Positions 1-9,710 of a DNA stretch of 37,897 nt are shown here, in pieces. A program made the position numbers and the translations under genes. The notes under the pieces were generated by a model. The model ran no database searches. It saw only the letters and a program-made list of their open reading frames with translations, and had not been told where the DNA came from. The first letter of the stretch is position 1. Each line of letters begins with the position of its first letter. The stretch is from Bacteroidales bacterium (GTDB taxonomy: Bacteria > Bacteroidota > Bacteroidia > Bacteroidales > UBA932). The stretch covers positions 1 through 37,897 of the forward strand of contig JAUYTH010000096.1 of NCBI GenBank assembly GCA_030695165.1. Reading direction: 5' to 3'.

Positions 1-1518
1 AACAAATGACGCCTGGTAAAGTCCTCTTCCGTTAGCACCTGTGCCTTCGGTGAGAGTTGTCTGAACATACTCAATTTTTCCACTGAATGTTGTTTGAGCC
101 CACCTAAGGTCCGGCATATTGCCTGTGTTTTTAAACAGTGAGAAAGAGGCAGATGAGGATTGCAGGTTCATTTTGAAAATTGCCGAGACATTTGCTGTCT
201 GGAACATACTGCCGCCCACCATTGTGATATTTGAGTTGTTTACCTTGAAATCTTGAGAACTCCAGTATGATCCCGGTTCAAGAAATGCTGTTATTTGGGT
301 TAAATCCGAAAGCTCTGCAAGGATTTTACAGAAGTTATAGACCGTACCTCCGCCGGAAGTTTTAAAATAGGTGGTTGCAACAATCTCTCCGTGGTTGGTT
401 AGCACTGTTGTGTTAGTCTGGTACCACTTCTGGATGTTTATTACACCTGTAACATCATTGAGGGTTGTACTGCTTACCGACATCTCTACATCCGGAGATT
501 CAATTAATCCTGAGTTGAAAAGCTGAGCACTATTGGTAATGAGCAGTTGTGATTTACTGTTTAGTATTCTTATTGTCCCCTCGTTGTAAACCTTGCTCGC
601 ATTGTTCATATCTAGATCAAAATTGTTTCCGTCTACAATCAATGTCCCTTTATTTACAGTGATTACGTTATTGTTTAAAGAGATATGTTTCTCTGATGTT
701 ATTGTAGCGTTGTTCTGAAGGTATACTATTGGAATTGGATTTGAGCTGGTATTTGTGAAGCTCCCTGTATTTATTCCTTCGCAAATAACCCGGCCTCCGG
801 AAAGAACCACAATAGAGGAGTTGTTAAGATTAATTTCTGCATTGATATTCAATGTTCCCTGGACATAGATAATGGCGTGTGACCTGTAATTGCTAAAATC
901 AATTGCAGCGGTTCTTGTATACCCGGTAGGGATAAGATAGGATTTGTATGTGTTTCCGTAAGCAGAGCTCTCACCGGTATTAAAACCGAGTGTATTGAGG
1001 GTGTTGTTGTTATTTACTATCTGATCATAACCTGTAGGTATGGCAATTGAGGGAGATGTAAAAAGAGCATTATTACCTGTCATAAAGGTGCTCTTTGTAA
1101 AAAAGGAGTCATTATCCCATCTTTTATCAAAAGCAATACTTAATGTCGAGGAGGAGATGGGGAGTTTGGAGACTTTCACTAATCCGTTGGGCTTTGTTTC
1201 GTGAACATAGAGATTCTCTACGGGTGCCGAAACAGAGAGTTTTACAGCATATGATGCATTCGGTTTTGCAACACCGGTTGCCATAAGCGCGCCGGTATTT
1301 AATAGTGGAGAGCTATAGATCCTGATAACGTGAATTTTATCTGCACTTTGGGCATCCACAGGTGTTACTGTGACAGTCACGTTTAACTCTTTGACTGTCT
1401 TCCAGTCAAAGTCAGGGTGTATAACTAGATCCTCTATTGGCTTTACATTTGACTCAGGCATCTTAACACAAGAGAGAAGTAAAGCAGAGAGAAGAATGGG
1501 TAAAAGGTTAAATTTCAC
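1..1518 (-). CDS. Secreted lipoprotein, repetitive Asn/Ser/Thr-rich (beta-helix-like), partial: C-terminus lies beyond the left edge; probable GTG start
   Basis: Manual translation from GTG at 1518 gives VKFNLLPILLSALLLSCVKMPESNVKPIEDLVIHPDFDWKTVKELNVTVTVTP..., with a lipobox (LLLSC) and no in-frame stop to position 1. An in-frame TGA lies just upstream of the GTG. The N-terminus resembles the neighbouring LruC protein (FDWKT motif). Confidence 0.75.
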   Translation of the reverse strand, partial: MKFNLLPILLSALLLSCVKMPESNVKPIEDLVIHPDFDWKTVKELNVTVTVTPVDAQSADKIHVIRIYSSPLLNTGALMATGVAKPNASYAVKLSVSAPVENLYVHETKPNGLVKVSKLPISSSTLSIAFDKRWDNDSFFTKSTFMTGNNALFTSPSIAIPTGYDQIVNNNNTLNTLGFNTGESSAYGNTYKSYLIPTGYTRTAAIDFSNYRSHAIIYVQGTLNINAEINLNNSSIVVLSGGRVICEGINTGSFTNTSSNPIPIVYLQNNATITSEKHISLNNNVITVNKGTLIVDGNNFDLDMNNASKVYNEGTIRILNSKSQLLITNSAQLFNSGLIESPDVEMSVSSTTLNDVTGVINIQKWYQTNTTVLTNHGEIVATTYFKTSGGGTVYNFCKILAELSDLTQITAFLEPGSYWSSQDFKVNNSNITMVGGSMFQTANVSAIFKMNLQSSSASFSLFKNTGNMPDLRWAQTTFSGKIEYVQTTLTEGTGANGRGLYQASFV

Positions 1519-1559
1519 GGCAGTAAAGAGTTTTCAACAATTGTTAATAAAATTATTTG

Positions 1560-1567
1560 CAAATATA
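1560..1567 (-). promoter_or_regulatory. Candidate Bacteroidota -7 element TATATTTG upstream of the partial lipoprotein gene
   Basis: Minus strand reads TATATTTG, an exact TAnnTTTG match about 40 nt upstream of the GTG start. No clear -33 TTTG found. Confidence 0.4.
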
Positions 1568-1617
1568 GAAAATATTTATCATTAGTTGATACTCTTTTTA
1601 ATGTTTTTTTAGTGTAA

Positions 1618-2754
1618 CTAATTCACATAACTAAAGTTGCCGCTTGTCCAGAGGCTATCCAGTACAGCCGGGGTATACCAGCCGGCCCCGCCGCCGCCGC
1701 CGCTCTCTGCCCAGCTCTTAAAATTCGGGTAGGCGTGATATATCTTTTTGAACTCCTGAGGGTGCCTTATAGATTGGTCACTTAGCACGGCCCAAACCCA
1801 ATTGTCTACTGTTGCAAAGTTTGAGGTGTTGGCACTTACAAAGTAGGGATAGTAAAAATAGTTGGTCGGGCGACCATTTTTGAAGTGAACCTCTTTGCCT
1901 CTTTCGCCGAATACCCCAAAGATGTCTATATTAACTTTGCCGTTTGTAGCGGGTTCCAGCAGAGTGAGAATTGAAAACGGAAATTTTGCGTTAGATTTTA
2001 GCTCAACATCTACATAGAACTCCTGGGTTGAGGTAAATGGGTCAATATTTCTAGCATTTAGGAATAGATCTTTACTATTGTCGAAGTAGGCCCTAAAATT
2101 CCCAGTTATAGGAATAACGTCAAAGAGATTTCCCTGCTCAACCGAGTATTCGCTTCCTGTAGAGATTACCCTAAAAAGATCATTCACATAGGAGGTTGAG
2201 GAGTGGGTAATCTTATCTACAAAGGATATTCCGGGAAATGTGTAGATAGAGGCAGCCAGCCCGATTGAGGGGTATGAGCTGCCAATTGCCCTGGGCTGAA
2301 TATTTATCCTGAAAGCCCTAACATTACTCTGATTGTCTACATAGAACTCTATATTTAGGCCAAAGACAGCATCATTCATATCCATATCCCCCTTAGAAGG
2401 GAAGAGATCTTCAAACATTACCGTTGCATATCTCCCTTTCGATGGAAAATAGACCGCCTCTTTGACTTCCCCACCAATTGCTTTGGTAGCAGGGGCTGTA
2501 TTGCTCTTAACTACGGTTAGAGTGCTGTTTTTAACTACCGTCAGGTTATAATCTCCCGGAGGCAAAAGGGTTGCAATTGTATCCCCTTTGTCATTAACCA
2601 CATTAGATACTTCAACAATTTTAACGGGTTGCGCCTCTATGGTCTTCCAGTCAAACTCAAATGGAACCTTCAGTTCAGATACATAGCTATCCTTAGGAAT
2701 CTTTATACAGGATGAGACTATGATTGTCAATAATAATAATATTCTGTATATCAT
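1618..2754 (-). CDS. LruC domain-containing lipoprotein
   Basis: 378 aa ORF with lipoprotein signal (MIYRILLLLTIIVSSC) and LruC-like motif FEDLFPSKGDMDMNDAVFGLNIEFYVDNQSNVRAFRINIQPRAIGS. Confidence 0.75.
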   Translation of the reverse strand: MIYRILLLLTIIVSSCIKIPKDSYVSELKVPFEFDWKTIEAQPVKIVEVSNVVNDKGDTIATLLPPGDYNLTVVKNSTLTVVKSNTAPATKAIGGEVKEAVYFPSKGRYATVMFEDLFPSKGDMDMNDAVFGLNIEFYVDNQSNVRAFRINIQPRAIGSSYPSIGLAASIYTFPGISFVDKITHSSTSYVNDLFRVISTGSEYSVEQGNLFDVIPITGNFRAYFDNSKDLFLNARNIDPFTSTQEFYVDVELKSNAKFPFSILTLLEPATNGKVNIDIFGVFGERGKEVHFKNGRPTNYFYYPYFVSANTSNFATVDNWVWAVLSDQSIRHPQEFKKIYHAYPNFKSWAESGGGGGAGWYTPAVLDSLWTSGNFSYVN

Positions 2755-2780
2755 TTTATTTCATTTTTTTAGCTGCAAAG

Positions 2781-2788
2781 CAAATTTA
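2781..2788 (-). promoter_or_regulatory. Candidate -7 element TAAATTTG upstream of the LruC lipoprotein gene
   Basis: Minus strand TAAATTTG (TAnnTTTG) about 27 nt upstream of the ATG at 2754. Confidence 0.35.
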
Positions 2789-2876
2789 CATAAAAGTAGG
2801 ATTTTTTTTGCATTTATCGATAATAGTAAAGATATTTGCAGATAATTAATAGAGCTATTAAATAAATACATTAAAT

Positions 2877-3527
2877 ATGGCTAATAAAAAAGTGCGTCGT
2901 GAAAAGAGTGAAAATGTAGAGCAGATGATACTTAATGTTGCCGAAGATGTCTTTCTGGAGAAAGGGTATGCAATGACCTCTACAACAGAGATTGCGAAAA
3001 GAGTCGGATGTAATCAGGCTCTTATACACTACTATTTTCGAACAAAAGAGCGACTCTTCGAAAAGCTTTTTGAGAAGAAGTTTGTCAGTTTCATCTCTGC
3101 TGTAGTTCTCTCCAAAGAGAGATCTGTAAACTTTAGGGATGTAGTAAGAAGCATAATCGAAAGTCACGCAGAGATAATATCTCAAAACCCCCGTCTCCCA
3201 TTTTTAATAATCAACGAAATGACCACAAATCCGGTCAGATTCAGAGTTATTGCAGAGAAAATTAAGGATACTGTTGGCTCTTTGTTATCCGGAATAGATA
3301 CTGAATTGAAAAAAGAGATTGCAGCGGGTAGGGTAAGGGAGATATCTTCGTTCGACCTATTCCTGAATATACTGTCGCTTAATCTTTTTGTCTACATCGC
3401 GCAACCCCTGATCTCTCACGTAAGAGATTACTCCTTCGAAGAGTTTGTAAAGTTTACAAAAAAGAGGAACGAAGAGGTCTTTCTAACAGTATGGGGTGGG
3501 ATATGCATTAAGGAAAACATTTTGTAA
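2877..3527 (+). CDS. TetR/AcrR family transcriptional regulator
   Basis: N-terminal HTH typical of TetR: ILNVAEDVFLEKGYAMTSTTEIAKRVGCNQALIHYYFRTKERLFEKLF. Located directly upstream of an efflux operon. Confidence 0.92.
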   Translation: MANKKVRREKSENVEQMILNVAEDVFLEKGYAMTSTTEIAKRVGCNQALIHYYFRTKERLFEKLFEKKFVSFISAVVLSKERSVNFRDVVRSIIESHAEIISQNPRLPFLIINEMTTNPVRFRVIAEKIKDTVGSLLSGIDTELKKEIAAGRVREISSFDLFLNILSLNLFVYIAQPLISHVRDYSFEEFVKFTKKRNEEVFLTVWGGICIKENIL

Positions 3528-3545
3528 TATTTAATAGTTGATAAT

Positions 3546-4832
3546 ATGCAGGTACTACTATTTTCGGCAATGTTGACACTACTCTCATTAGTGCCGTCAG
3601 GGGAACAAACAATGGCAGCAGAGCAGACTAATAAAAAATATTCACTAGAGGAGTGTGTGGCTCTGGCCACAGAAAATTACCCTTTAATTAAAAGATATAA
3701 TCTTATTGAACAGGCAAAAGAGTATACTATACGGAATATAGCCAAAAGCCACCTGCCTCAGGTGGGTCTCTCTGTAAAAGGGAGCTATCAGTCCGATGTC
3801 ACATCAATTCCGGTTATGATTCCGGGAGCAGTAATAGACCCGATGAGCAAAGATCAGTACTCGGCACTAGTTAATGTAGAGCAGACAATATGGGACGGGG
3901 GGCTATCGGGGGCTTACAAAAAGCAGAGTGAGGCAAATGCAGTATCGCAGAGAATGGAGATTGAGGTAGAGCTATACACTTTGAGAGAGAGGGTTCATAA
4001 CATCTATTTCGGGATTCTTTTGGCAGAGGGGTACATTCAGGAGTTGCGTATTGCAGAGAGGGAGATTAATCGCGCAAAGGAGCGGGTAGAGTCATATATA
4101 TCTGCAGGTGTGGCAAACAGAGGTGACCTCAGTGCAGTTGAGGTGGAGCAGATCTCTCTCAGGCAGAGGATGAGAGAGCTAATTTGCGACAAAGAGTCCT
4201 TTTTGACTATGCTTTCGCAGATTACAGGTGTAGAGTTTAATCAAAACTCAACACTTGAGGTACCTTTAGTTAAAACTATTATAAATAAAGAAATTATGCG
4301 CCCGGAACTCAATCTCTTAGTTTCCCGTAAAAACTCTCTTGAGAGCGAGAGAGCAGTGATAGATTCGAGGTCTCAGCCCAAATTAGGAGCATATCTTCTG
4401 GCTGGGTACGGAAGGCCGGGACTGAATATGTTAAAAGATGAATTTGCGGGCTTTTATACAGCAGGAATTAAGGTTGTCTGGAACCTTGGATCTCTCTATA
4501 CAAAAAGGGACGAATTAAGATTGATCTCTGTACGGCAGAGCGAAATAGATACACAACGAGAGGTTTTTCTATATAATATCAGGCTCAAAAGTACCGGAGT
4601 TAACGGCAAAATTATGAAGCTACAGGAGCTGCTGGAAGATGACCGTAAGATGATAGAGTTAAGAGTCACTCTTAAAGATGCCGCAGAGAAGAGGCTCGAG
4701 GGTGGGACCATTTCGGTTTCGGAGTATCTGAGAGAGCTTAATATGCTGGATATTGCACGAAGCACATTGCGAAGGAGGGAGATCGAGCTGATTATGGCAC
4801 ATACAGAATTAAAATATACACTTAACAACTAG
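3546..4832 (+). CDS. TolC family outer membrane efflux protein
   Basis: 428 aa with signal region, YSLEECVALATENYPLIKRYNLIEQA and long coiled-coil repeats typical of the OEP family. Same operon as HlyD and ABC genes. Confidence 0.9.
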   Translation: MQVLLFSAMLTLLSLVPSGEQTMAAEQTNKKYSLEECVALATENYPLIKRYNLIEQAKEYTIRNIAKSHLPQVGLSVKGSYQSDVTSIPVMIPGAVIDPMSKDQYSALVNVEQTIWDGGLSGAYKKQSEANAVSQRMEIEVELYTLRERVHNIYFGILLAEGYIQELRIAEREINRAKERVESYISAGVANRGDLSAVEVEQISLRQRMRELICDKESFLTMLSQITGVEFNQNSTLEVPLVKTIINKEIMRPELNLLVSRKNSLESERAVIDSRSQPKLGAYLLAGYGRPGLNMLKDEFAGFYTAGIKVVWNLGSLYTKRDELRLISVRQSEIDTQREVFLYNIRLKSTGVNGKIMKLQELLEDDRKMIELRVTLKDAAEKRLEGGTISVSEYLRELNMLDIARSTLRRREIELIMAHTELKYTLNN

Positions 4833-4838
4833 TTTTAT

Positions 4839-5735
4839 ATGAATAGGTTTTTTGTTATCCTTATCCTGTTGCCGGCCATCTTAGCCTGCAGGGATAGTAA
4901 AGGGGAGTATGACGCATCCGGAAGGTTTGAAGCGACAGAGCTTATTGTATCATCTGAGGCAAACGGGAGGGTTATGGAGCTTTGGGCAGAAGAGGGTGCC
5001 AGGGTAGACAGCGGAGCGGTTTTAGGCTACATAGATACAATCCAGCTAAGTTTTCAAAAGAGAAGACTACTTGTGGGCAATCAGGCTTTAAGGGCAAGAA
5101 GGGCAGATGTCTCTAAACAGATTGCTGTATTAAAACAGCAGATCACTAACCTCGAAGTGGAGAGAGAGAGGGCACAAAAGCTGGTTAAAGCAGATGCCGG
5201 TAACAGAAAAACTCTGGAAGATATAGAAGCTCAGACATCTACCCTGCAGAGGCAGGTAGAGGCCCAACGCTCCGCACTGGAGAGCGGTAATCTATCTGCA
5301 GATAAAGAGGGTGCTGCAATAGAGATTCAAATTGCCCAAACAGAGGACCTCATCAGAAAAAGTATGATTCTTGCTCCAATATCCGGTACAGTTACGGTTA
5401 GATATAGTAACAGGGGAGAGTTCCGGGGCGTAGGACAACCACTTTTAAAGATAGCAGATCTCGATAATCTCATACTGAGGGCGTATGTTTCTGCATTAGA
5501 TCTATCTGAGATTAAAGTGGGAGATGAAGTGGAAGTATTCACCGGATTTGACAACAATACAACTAAAGAGTATGCCGGAGTTGTAACGTGGATATCTCAG
5601 GAGGCAGAGTTTACACCAAAAAATATTCAAACCAGAGACCAGAGGTCAAATCTGGTATATGCCGTAAAGATTGCCGTAAAAAATGACGGATATATTAAAA
5701 TGGGAATGTACGGAGAGGTGAGGTTTAAAAATTAG
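4839..5735 (+). CDS. HlyD family periplasmic adaptor subunit (membrane fusion protein, lipoprotein-like)
   Basis: LLPAILAC lipobox, biotinyl-lipoyl-like halves (VMELWAEEGARVDSGAVLGYID; ILAPISGTVTVRYSNRGEFRGVGQPLLKIAD) flanking a coiled coil. Confidence 0.92.
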   Translation: MNRFFVILILLPAILACRDSKGEYDASGRFEATELIVSSEANGRVMELWAEEGARVDSGAVLGYIDTIQLSFQKRRLLVGNQALRARRADVSKQIAVLKQQITNLEVERERAQKLVKADAGNRKTLEDIEAQTSTLQRQVEAQRSALESGNLSADKEGAAIEIQIAQTEDLIRKSMILAPISGTVTVRYSNRGEFRGVGQPLLKIADLDNLILRAYVSALDLSEIKVGDEVEVFTGFDNNTTKEYAGVVTWISQEAEFTPKNIQTRDQRSNLVYAVKIAVKNDGYIKMGMYGEVRFKN

Positions 5736-5738
5736 GTT

Positions 5739-6674
5739 TTGATGAGCAGCGATATATCTGTAGAGATAAAAGGGGTTTCAAAAAGCTACTCCGTAGTTAA
5801 AGCTCTGGACAACATCTCTCTCTCGGTGAAAAAAGGGGAGATGTTCGGTCTTATTGGGCCTGACGGGGCCGGTAAGAGCACTCTATTCCGGATTCTCACA
5901 ACACTTATTCTTCCAGATAGCGGAGTTGCAACCATTGAAGGTCTCGACGTTAGGCGAGATTATAAATCGATAAGGAGGATAATAGGTTATATGCCGGGAA
6001 GATTCTCTCTCTATGGAGATTTGACGGTAGACGAAAACCTCTCCTTCTTTGCATCTGTCTTCAATGTTAAGGTTGCAGATAACTACCCGTTAATAGAGAA
6101 CATCTTTAAGGATATTGCCCCTTTTGGCAACAGGAGAGCCTCCCGACTCTCTGGCGGTATGAAGCAGAAGCTTGCCCTCAGCTGCGCACTAATCCACAAA
6201 CCCTCGGTTCTGTTTCTGGATGAACCTACAACCGGAGTAGACCCTGTCTCAAGAAAAGAGTTCTGGCAGATGCTTGAGAGACTAAAAACGAATGGGATCA
6301 CAATTGTGGTGTCCACCTCATATATGGATGAGGCGCTCTTATGTGACAGAATTGCACTTATTAAAGAGGGTAGAGTTCTAAGCAGCAATTCACCCCGCGG
6401 TGTGATTGACTCCTACCAAAACAAGCTTCTTGCAATATGGGGAGAGGATATGCACTCACTACTAAAAGAGCTTAGAAGTTATGATAGAATTAAAAGCGTA
6501 TATTCTTTTGGTCAGGAACATCATATAGCTGTAGATAAAAACTTATACAACACAAGCTATATTGACTCTCTTGCACAAAAACTTCAACAAAAAGGAGTCC
6601 GTGACTTCAACATTAAAGAGATTGCCCCGACCATTGAGGATTGCTATATGGAGTTCTCTGCTAACAACGATTGA
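5739..6674 (+). CDS. ABC transporter ATP-binding protein (YbhF N-half-like)
   Basis: Walker A GPDGAGKST, signature LSGGMKQKLALSCALI, Walker B VLFLDEPTTGVDP. Confidence 0.95.
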   Translation: MMSSDISVEIKGVSKSYSVVKALDNISLSVKKGEMFGLIGPDGAGKSTLFRILTTLILPDSGVATIEGLDVRRDYKSIRRIIGYMPGRFSLYGDLTVDENLSFFASVFNVKVADNYPLIENIFKDIAPFGNRRASRLSGGMKQKLALSCALIHKPSVLFLDEPTTGVDPVSRKEFWQMLERLKTNGITIVVSTSYMDEALLCDRIALIKEGRVLSSNSPRGVIDSYQNKLLAIWGEDMHSLLKELRSYDRIKSVYSFGQEHHIAVDKNLYNTSYIDSLAQKLQQKGVRDFNIKEIAPTIEDCYMEFSANND

Positions 6675-6675
6675 T

Positions 6676-7428
6676 ATGAATATTGACTTAGAAAAAGATA
6701 TCTTGCCTGTAATTATTGTTGAGAATCTGACAAAGGTTTTCGGAAGATTTACAGCTGTCAACGCTATCTCATTTGAGGTGAAAAAGGGGGAGATATTCGG
6801 GTTCCTCGGAGCAAACGGTGCAGGAAAAACAACCGCTATGAAGATGTTGTGCGGTCTTCTTAAACCAACATCCGGGCGAGGATTTGTTGCAGGCTTCGAT
6901 ATCACAAAGGATCCGGAAAAAGTAAAAGCCAATATAGGATATATGAGTCAGCGCTTCTCCCTGTATGATGACCTGCGTGTATGGGAGAACTTCCGGCTTT
7001 TCGGAGGTATTTATGGATTAAAGGAGAGAGAAATTTCCCAAACTACCGAGAGAATGCTCCACGAACTTGGTTTCACTCAAGAGAGAAACACAATGGTAAA
7101 GTCACTGCCTGCAGGGTGGAAACAGAAGCTGGCATTCTCAGTAGCAATAATACATAACCCAGGCATTGTTTTTCTGGACGAGCCGACCGGCGGGGTAGAC
7201 CCCAAAGCAAGGCGACAGTTTTGGGAGCTTATCTACGATGCTGCAGAGCGGGGAATAACAATTTTTGTAACTACTCACTATATGGATGAGGCTGAGTACT
7301 GCAGCCGGGTATCAATAATGAAGGATGGTGTAATTGACGCTTTAGATACACCTGCAAATCTAAAGTTGAAGTATGGTGCAAAAAGTATGGATGAGGTCTT
7401 TTATCAACTAGCAAACTCTAAACGATGA
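6676..7428 (+). CDS. ABC transporter ATP-binding protein (YbhF C-half-like)
   Basis: Walker A GANGAGKTT, Walker B IVFLDEPTGGVDP. ATG at 6676 (MNIDLEKDILPVIIVENLTKVFG) is 1 nt after the previous stop. The longer ORF start at 6562 would overlap the upstream gene and is unlikely. Confidence 0.93.
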   Translation: MNIDLEKDILPVIIVENLTKVFGRFTAVNAISFEVKKGEIFGFLGANGAGKTTAMKMLCGLLKPTSGRGFVAGFDITKDPEKVKANIGYMSQRFSLYDDLRVWENFRLFGGIYGLKEREISQTTERMLHELGFTQERNTMVKSLPAGWKQKLAFSVAIIHNPGIVFLDEPTGGVDPKARRQFWELIYDAAERGITIFVTTHYMDEAEYCSRVSIMKDGVIDALDTPANLKLKYGAKSMDEVFYQLANSKR

Positions 7429-8534
7429 GACAATTTTACATATTCGTAAGGAAGGAGTTTCTCCATATATTCAGAGATGGAAGGAGTGTGCTTATATTAC
7501 TCCTTATGCCTGTGATTCAGATTATTTTATTTGGATTTGCACTAACAAATGAGGTGAAAAACGTTAAAGTAGCAATAATGGATCCCTCCCGCGATGCTGC
7601 AACAACAATGATAACAGAGAGATTGACAGCCGGAGAGTATTTTAAACCATATATGATGATTACAACAGAGCAGCAGGCAGATGCCCTTTTAAGAAGGGGA
7701 GAGGTCTCTCTGATTGTAAACTACAGTGACAGGTTCCGGGAGAGATTGATGCATCAGGGGAGCGCCAGGGTGGGGCTTACCGCAGATGGAACAGACCCGA
7801 ATATGGCGTCATCAATTATTCTATATGCATCTTCAATAATCCGGTCGGCCGAATTGGATATTGAAGCGAAAAACCTGCAATCCGGCGGAGTTGCCATCCC
7901 AAATGTGAGACTCCTCTATAACCCCCAAATGAAGAGTTCATACAATTTTGTACCGGGGGTAATGGGTCTGATACTTATGCTCATCTGCGCAATGATGACC
8001 TCAATCTCAATAGTGAGAGAGAAGGAGACGGGCACAATGGAGGTTTTACTTGTATCTCCCGTACGCCCTATCTTTCTGATACTATCCAAGGCTGTCCCCT
8101 ATTTTGTGCTATCGGTAGTCAACCTGACAACAATATTGCTGCTCTCTGTATTTCTGCTTGGGGTTCCTGTCACAGGAAGCCTCTTTTGGCTGGTGATATT
8201 ATCTATGATATTCATTTTTGTCTCCCTCTCTATGGGCTTGCTCATCTCATCCATTGCAACCACACAGGTAGCAGCAATGTTAATATCGGGGCTGGTTCTG
8301 ATGATGCCGGTTATGCTGCTCTCCGGAATGATCTATCCGGTATCAAATATGCCCGAAATCCTACAGGTTATAGCACAATTTATCCCTGCAAAATGGTACA
8401 TAGAGGCTGTAAGAAAACTTATGATTCAGGGGTTGCCGCTAAACTCTGTTGTAACCGAATTATCTGTACTTGTTGCTATGGCAGCCATCTATCTTACAGC
8501 CAGTTTAAGAAGTTTTAGAGACAGGCTTCAGTAG
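7425..8534 (+). CDS. ABC-2 type transporter permease
   Basis: 369 aa, one N-terminal TM plus a C-terminal TM cluster, SIVREKETGTMEVLLVSPVRP motif. ATGA overlap with the upstream ATPase. Confidence 0.93.
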   Translation: MRQFYIFVRKEFLHIFRDGRSVLILLLMPVIQIILFGFALTNEVKNVKVAIMDPSRDAATTMITERLTAGEYFKPYMMITTEQQADALLRRGEVSLIVNYSDRFRERLMHQGSARVGLTADGTDPNMASSIILYASSIIRSAELDIEAKNLQSGGVAIPNVRLLYNPQMKSSYNFVPGVMGLILMLICAMMTSISIVREKETGTMEVLLVSPVRPIFLILSKAVPYFVLSVVNLTTILLLSVFLLGVPVTGSLFWLVILSMIFIFVSLSMGLLISSIATTQVAAMLISGLVLMMPVMLLSGMIYPVSNMPEILQVIAQFIPAKWYIEAVRKLMIQGLPLNSVVTELSVLVAMAAIYLTASLRSFRDRLQ

Positions 8535-8543
8535 AGAGTCACA

Positions 8544-9710
8544 TTGCTAAATAAATTTATGATGTTCAGATTTTTGTTGGAAAAGGAGTTTAAACAGATT
8601 GCGAGAAACAGGTTTCTCCCTAAGCTGATACTTGTCTATCCTGTGGTGATGATGATACTGATGCCTTGGGCAGCGAATCTGGATGTGAAAGATATTCGCT
8701 TATGCGTGGTCGATAACGACAACAGCACATATTCAAGGAGACTTACCCAAAAAGCCTCCGGTTCGGAATATTTTTCCGAGGCAATCTACAGGGCCACCTA
8801 TAGCGAGGCAATTTCGACAATAGAGAGAGCTGAGAGTGATATTATTTTGGAGATACCTGCAGATTTTGAAAAAGATCTGGTAAATGGAGTCAACAGAGAG
8901 CTCTCAATCTCCTCAAATGCAGTAGATGGAATCAGAGGGAGCATTGCCGCCTCATATCTGGCTAGTGTTGTAAATGATTTCTCGGACGAGCTTATGGAGA
9001 GCAGAATCGTTAACAGAGGATCCTCATCTGTTGTGTCGTCTTCAATGCCAGCTTCAACAGCAATGCCAACCTCAATAGAGATAGTCTCTCTAAGTAAATA
9101 CAACCCATCAATGGATTATAAGCTTTTTATGGTACCCGGCCTCATAGTTATAATCATTACAATAATCGGAGGGTTTCTGCCTGCCCTAAATATAGTTTCG
9201 GAGAAGGAGGCTGGTACAATTGAGCAGATAAATGTAACGCCGGTAAGAAAGATCACCTTTATTTTTTCCAAGCTTATACCGTATTGGGTTATCGGATTTA
9301 TAATACTTACAAATACACTGATTTTGGCAAAACTCCTCTACGGGATTGTCCCTGTAGGGAGTATTTTTGAGTTCTACCTGCTCTCTTTTCTCTTCCTTAT
9401 TGTGGTATCCGGCTTAGGGTTGGTTATATCCAACAACTCACGAACTATGCAGCAGGCAATGTTTGTGATGTTCTTTTTTATGCTCGTTATGATTCTTATG
9501 AGTGGTCTTTTCACACCGGTCAGCAGTATGCCTTTATGGGCACAGGTTATAAACGCCATAAACCCAATGAAGTATTTTACAGAGATAATGCGAATGGTCT
9601 TTCTAAAAGGGAGTGGCCTGGCAGATCTCTCCAAACATATTTTTATTATGTTTGGATTTGCAGGAGCTTTTAGCCTGTGGGCAGTACTCAGCTACCGTAA
9701 AAATAGTTAG
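8544..9710 (+). CDS. ABC-2 type transporter permease (second subunit)
   Basis: 388 aa, NIVSEKEAGTIEQINVTPVRKITFIFSKLIPYW and C-terminal TMs. Annotated start is TTG at 8544; ATG at 8559 is an alternative. Confidence 0.92.
   Translation: MLNKFMMFRFLLEKEFKQIARNRFLPKLILVYPVVMMILMPWAANLDVKDIRLCVVDNDNSTYSRRLTQKASGSEYFSEAIYRATYSEAISTIERAESDIILEIPADFEKDLVNGVNRELSISSNAVDGIRGSIAASYLASVVNDFSDELMESRIVNRGSSSVVSSSMPASTAMPTSIEIVSLSKYNPSMDYKLFMVPGLIVIIITIIGGFLPALNIVSEKEAGTIEQINVTPVRKITFIFSKLIPYWVIGFIILTNTLILAKLLYGIVPVGSIFEFYLLSFLFLIVVSGLGLVISNNSRTMQQAMFVMFFFMLVMILMSGLFTPVSSMPLWAQVINAINPMKYFTEIMRMVFLKGSGLADLSKHIFIMFGFAGAFSLWAVLSYRKNS

Noticed and set aside
1370-1585. 71 aa plus-strand ORF over the truncated lipoprotein N-terminus
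   Set aside because: Antisense to a lipoprotein reading frame with a clear signal peptide and lipobox; no family features.
6562-6675. Extended start of the second ABC ATPase (MTLLHKNFNKKESV...)
   Set aside because: Would overlap the upstream ATPase C-terminus by over 100 nt. ATG at 6676 immediately after the upstream stop fits the operon and the domain start.
8186-8518. 110 aa plus-strand ORF within the first ABC-2 permease
   Set aside because: Alternative frame of a well-supported permease gene with no plausible domain.
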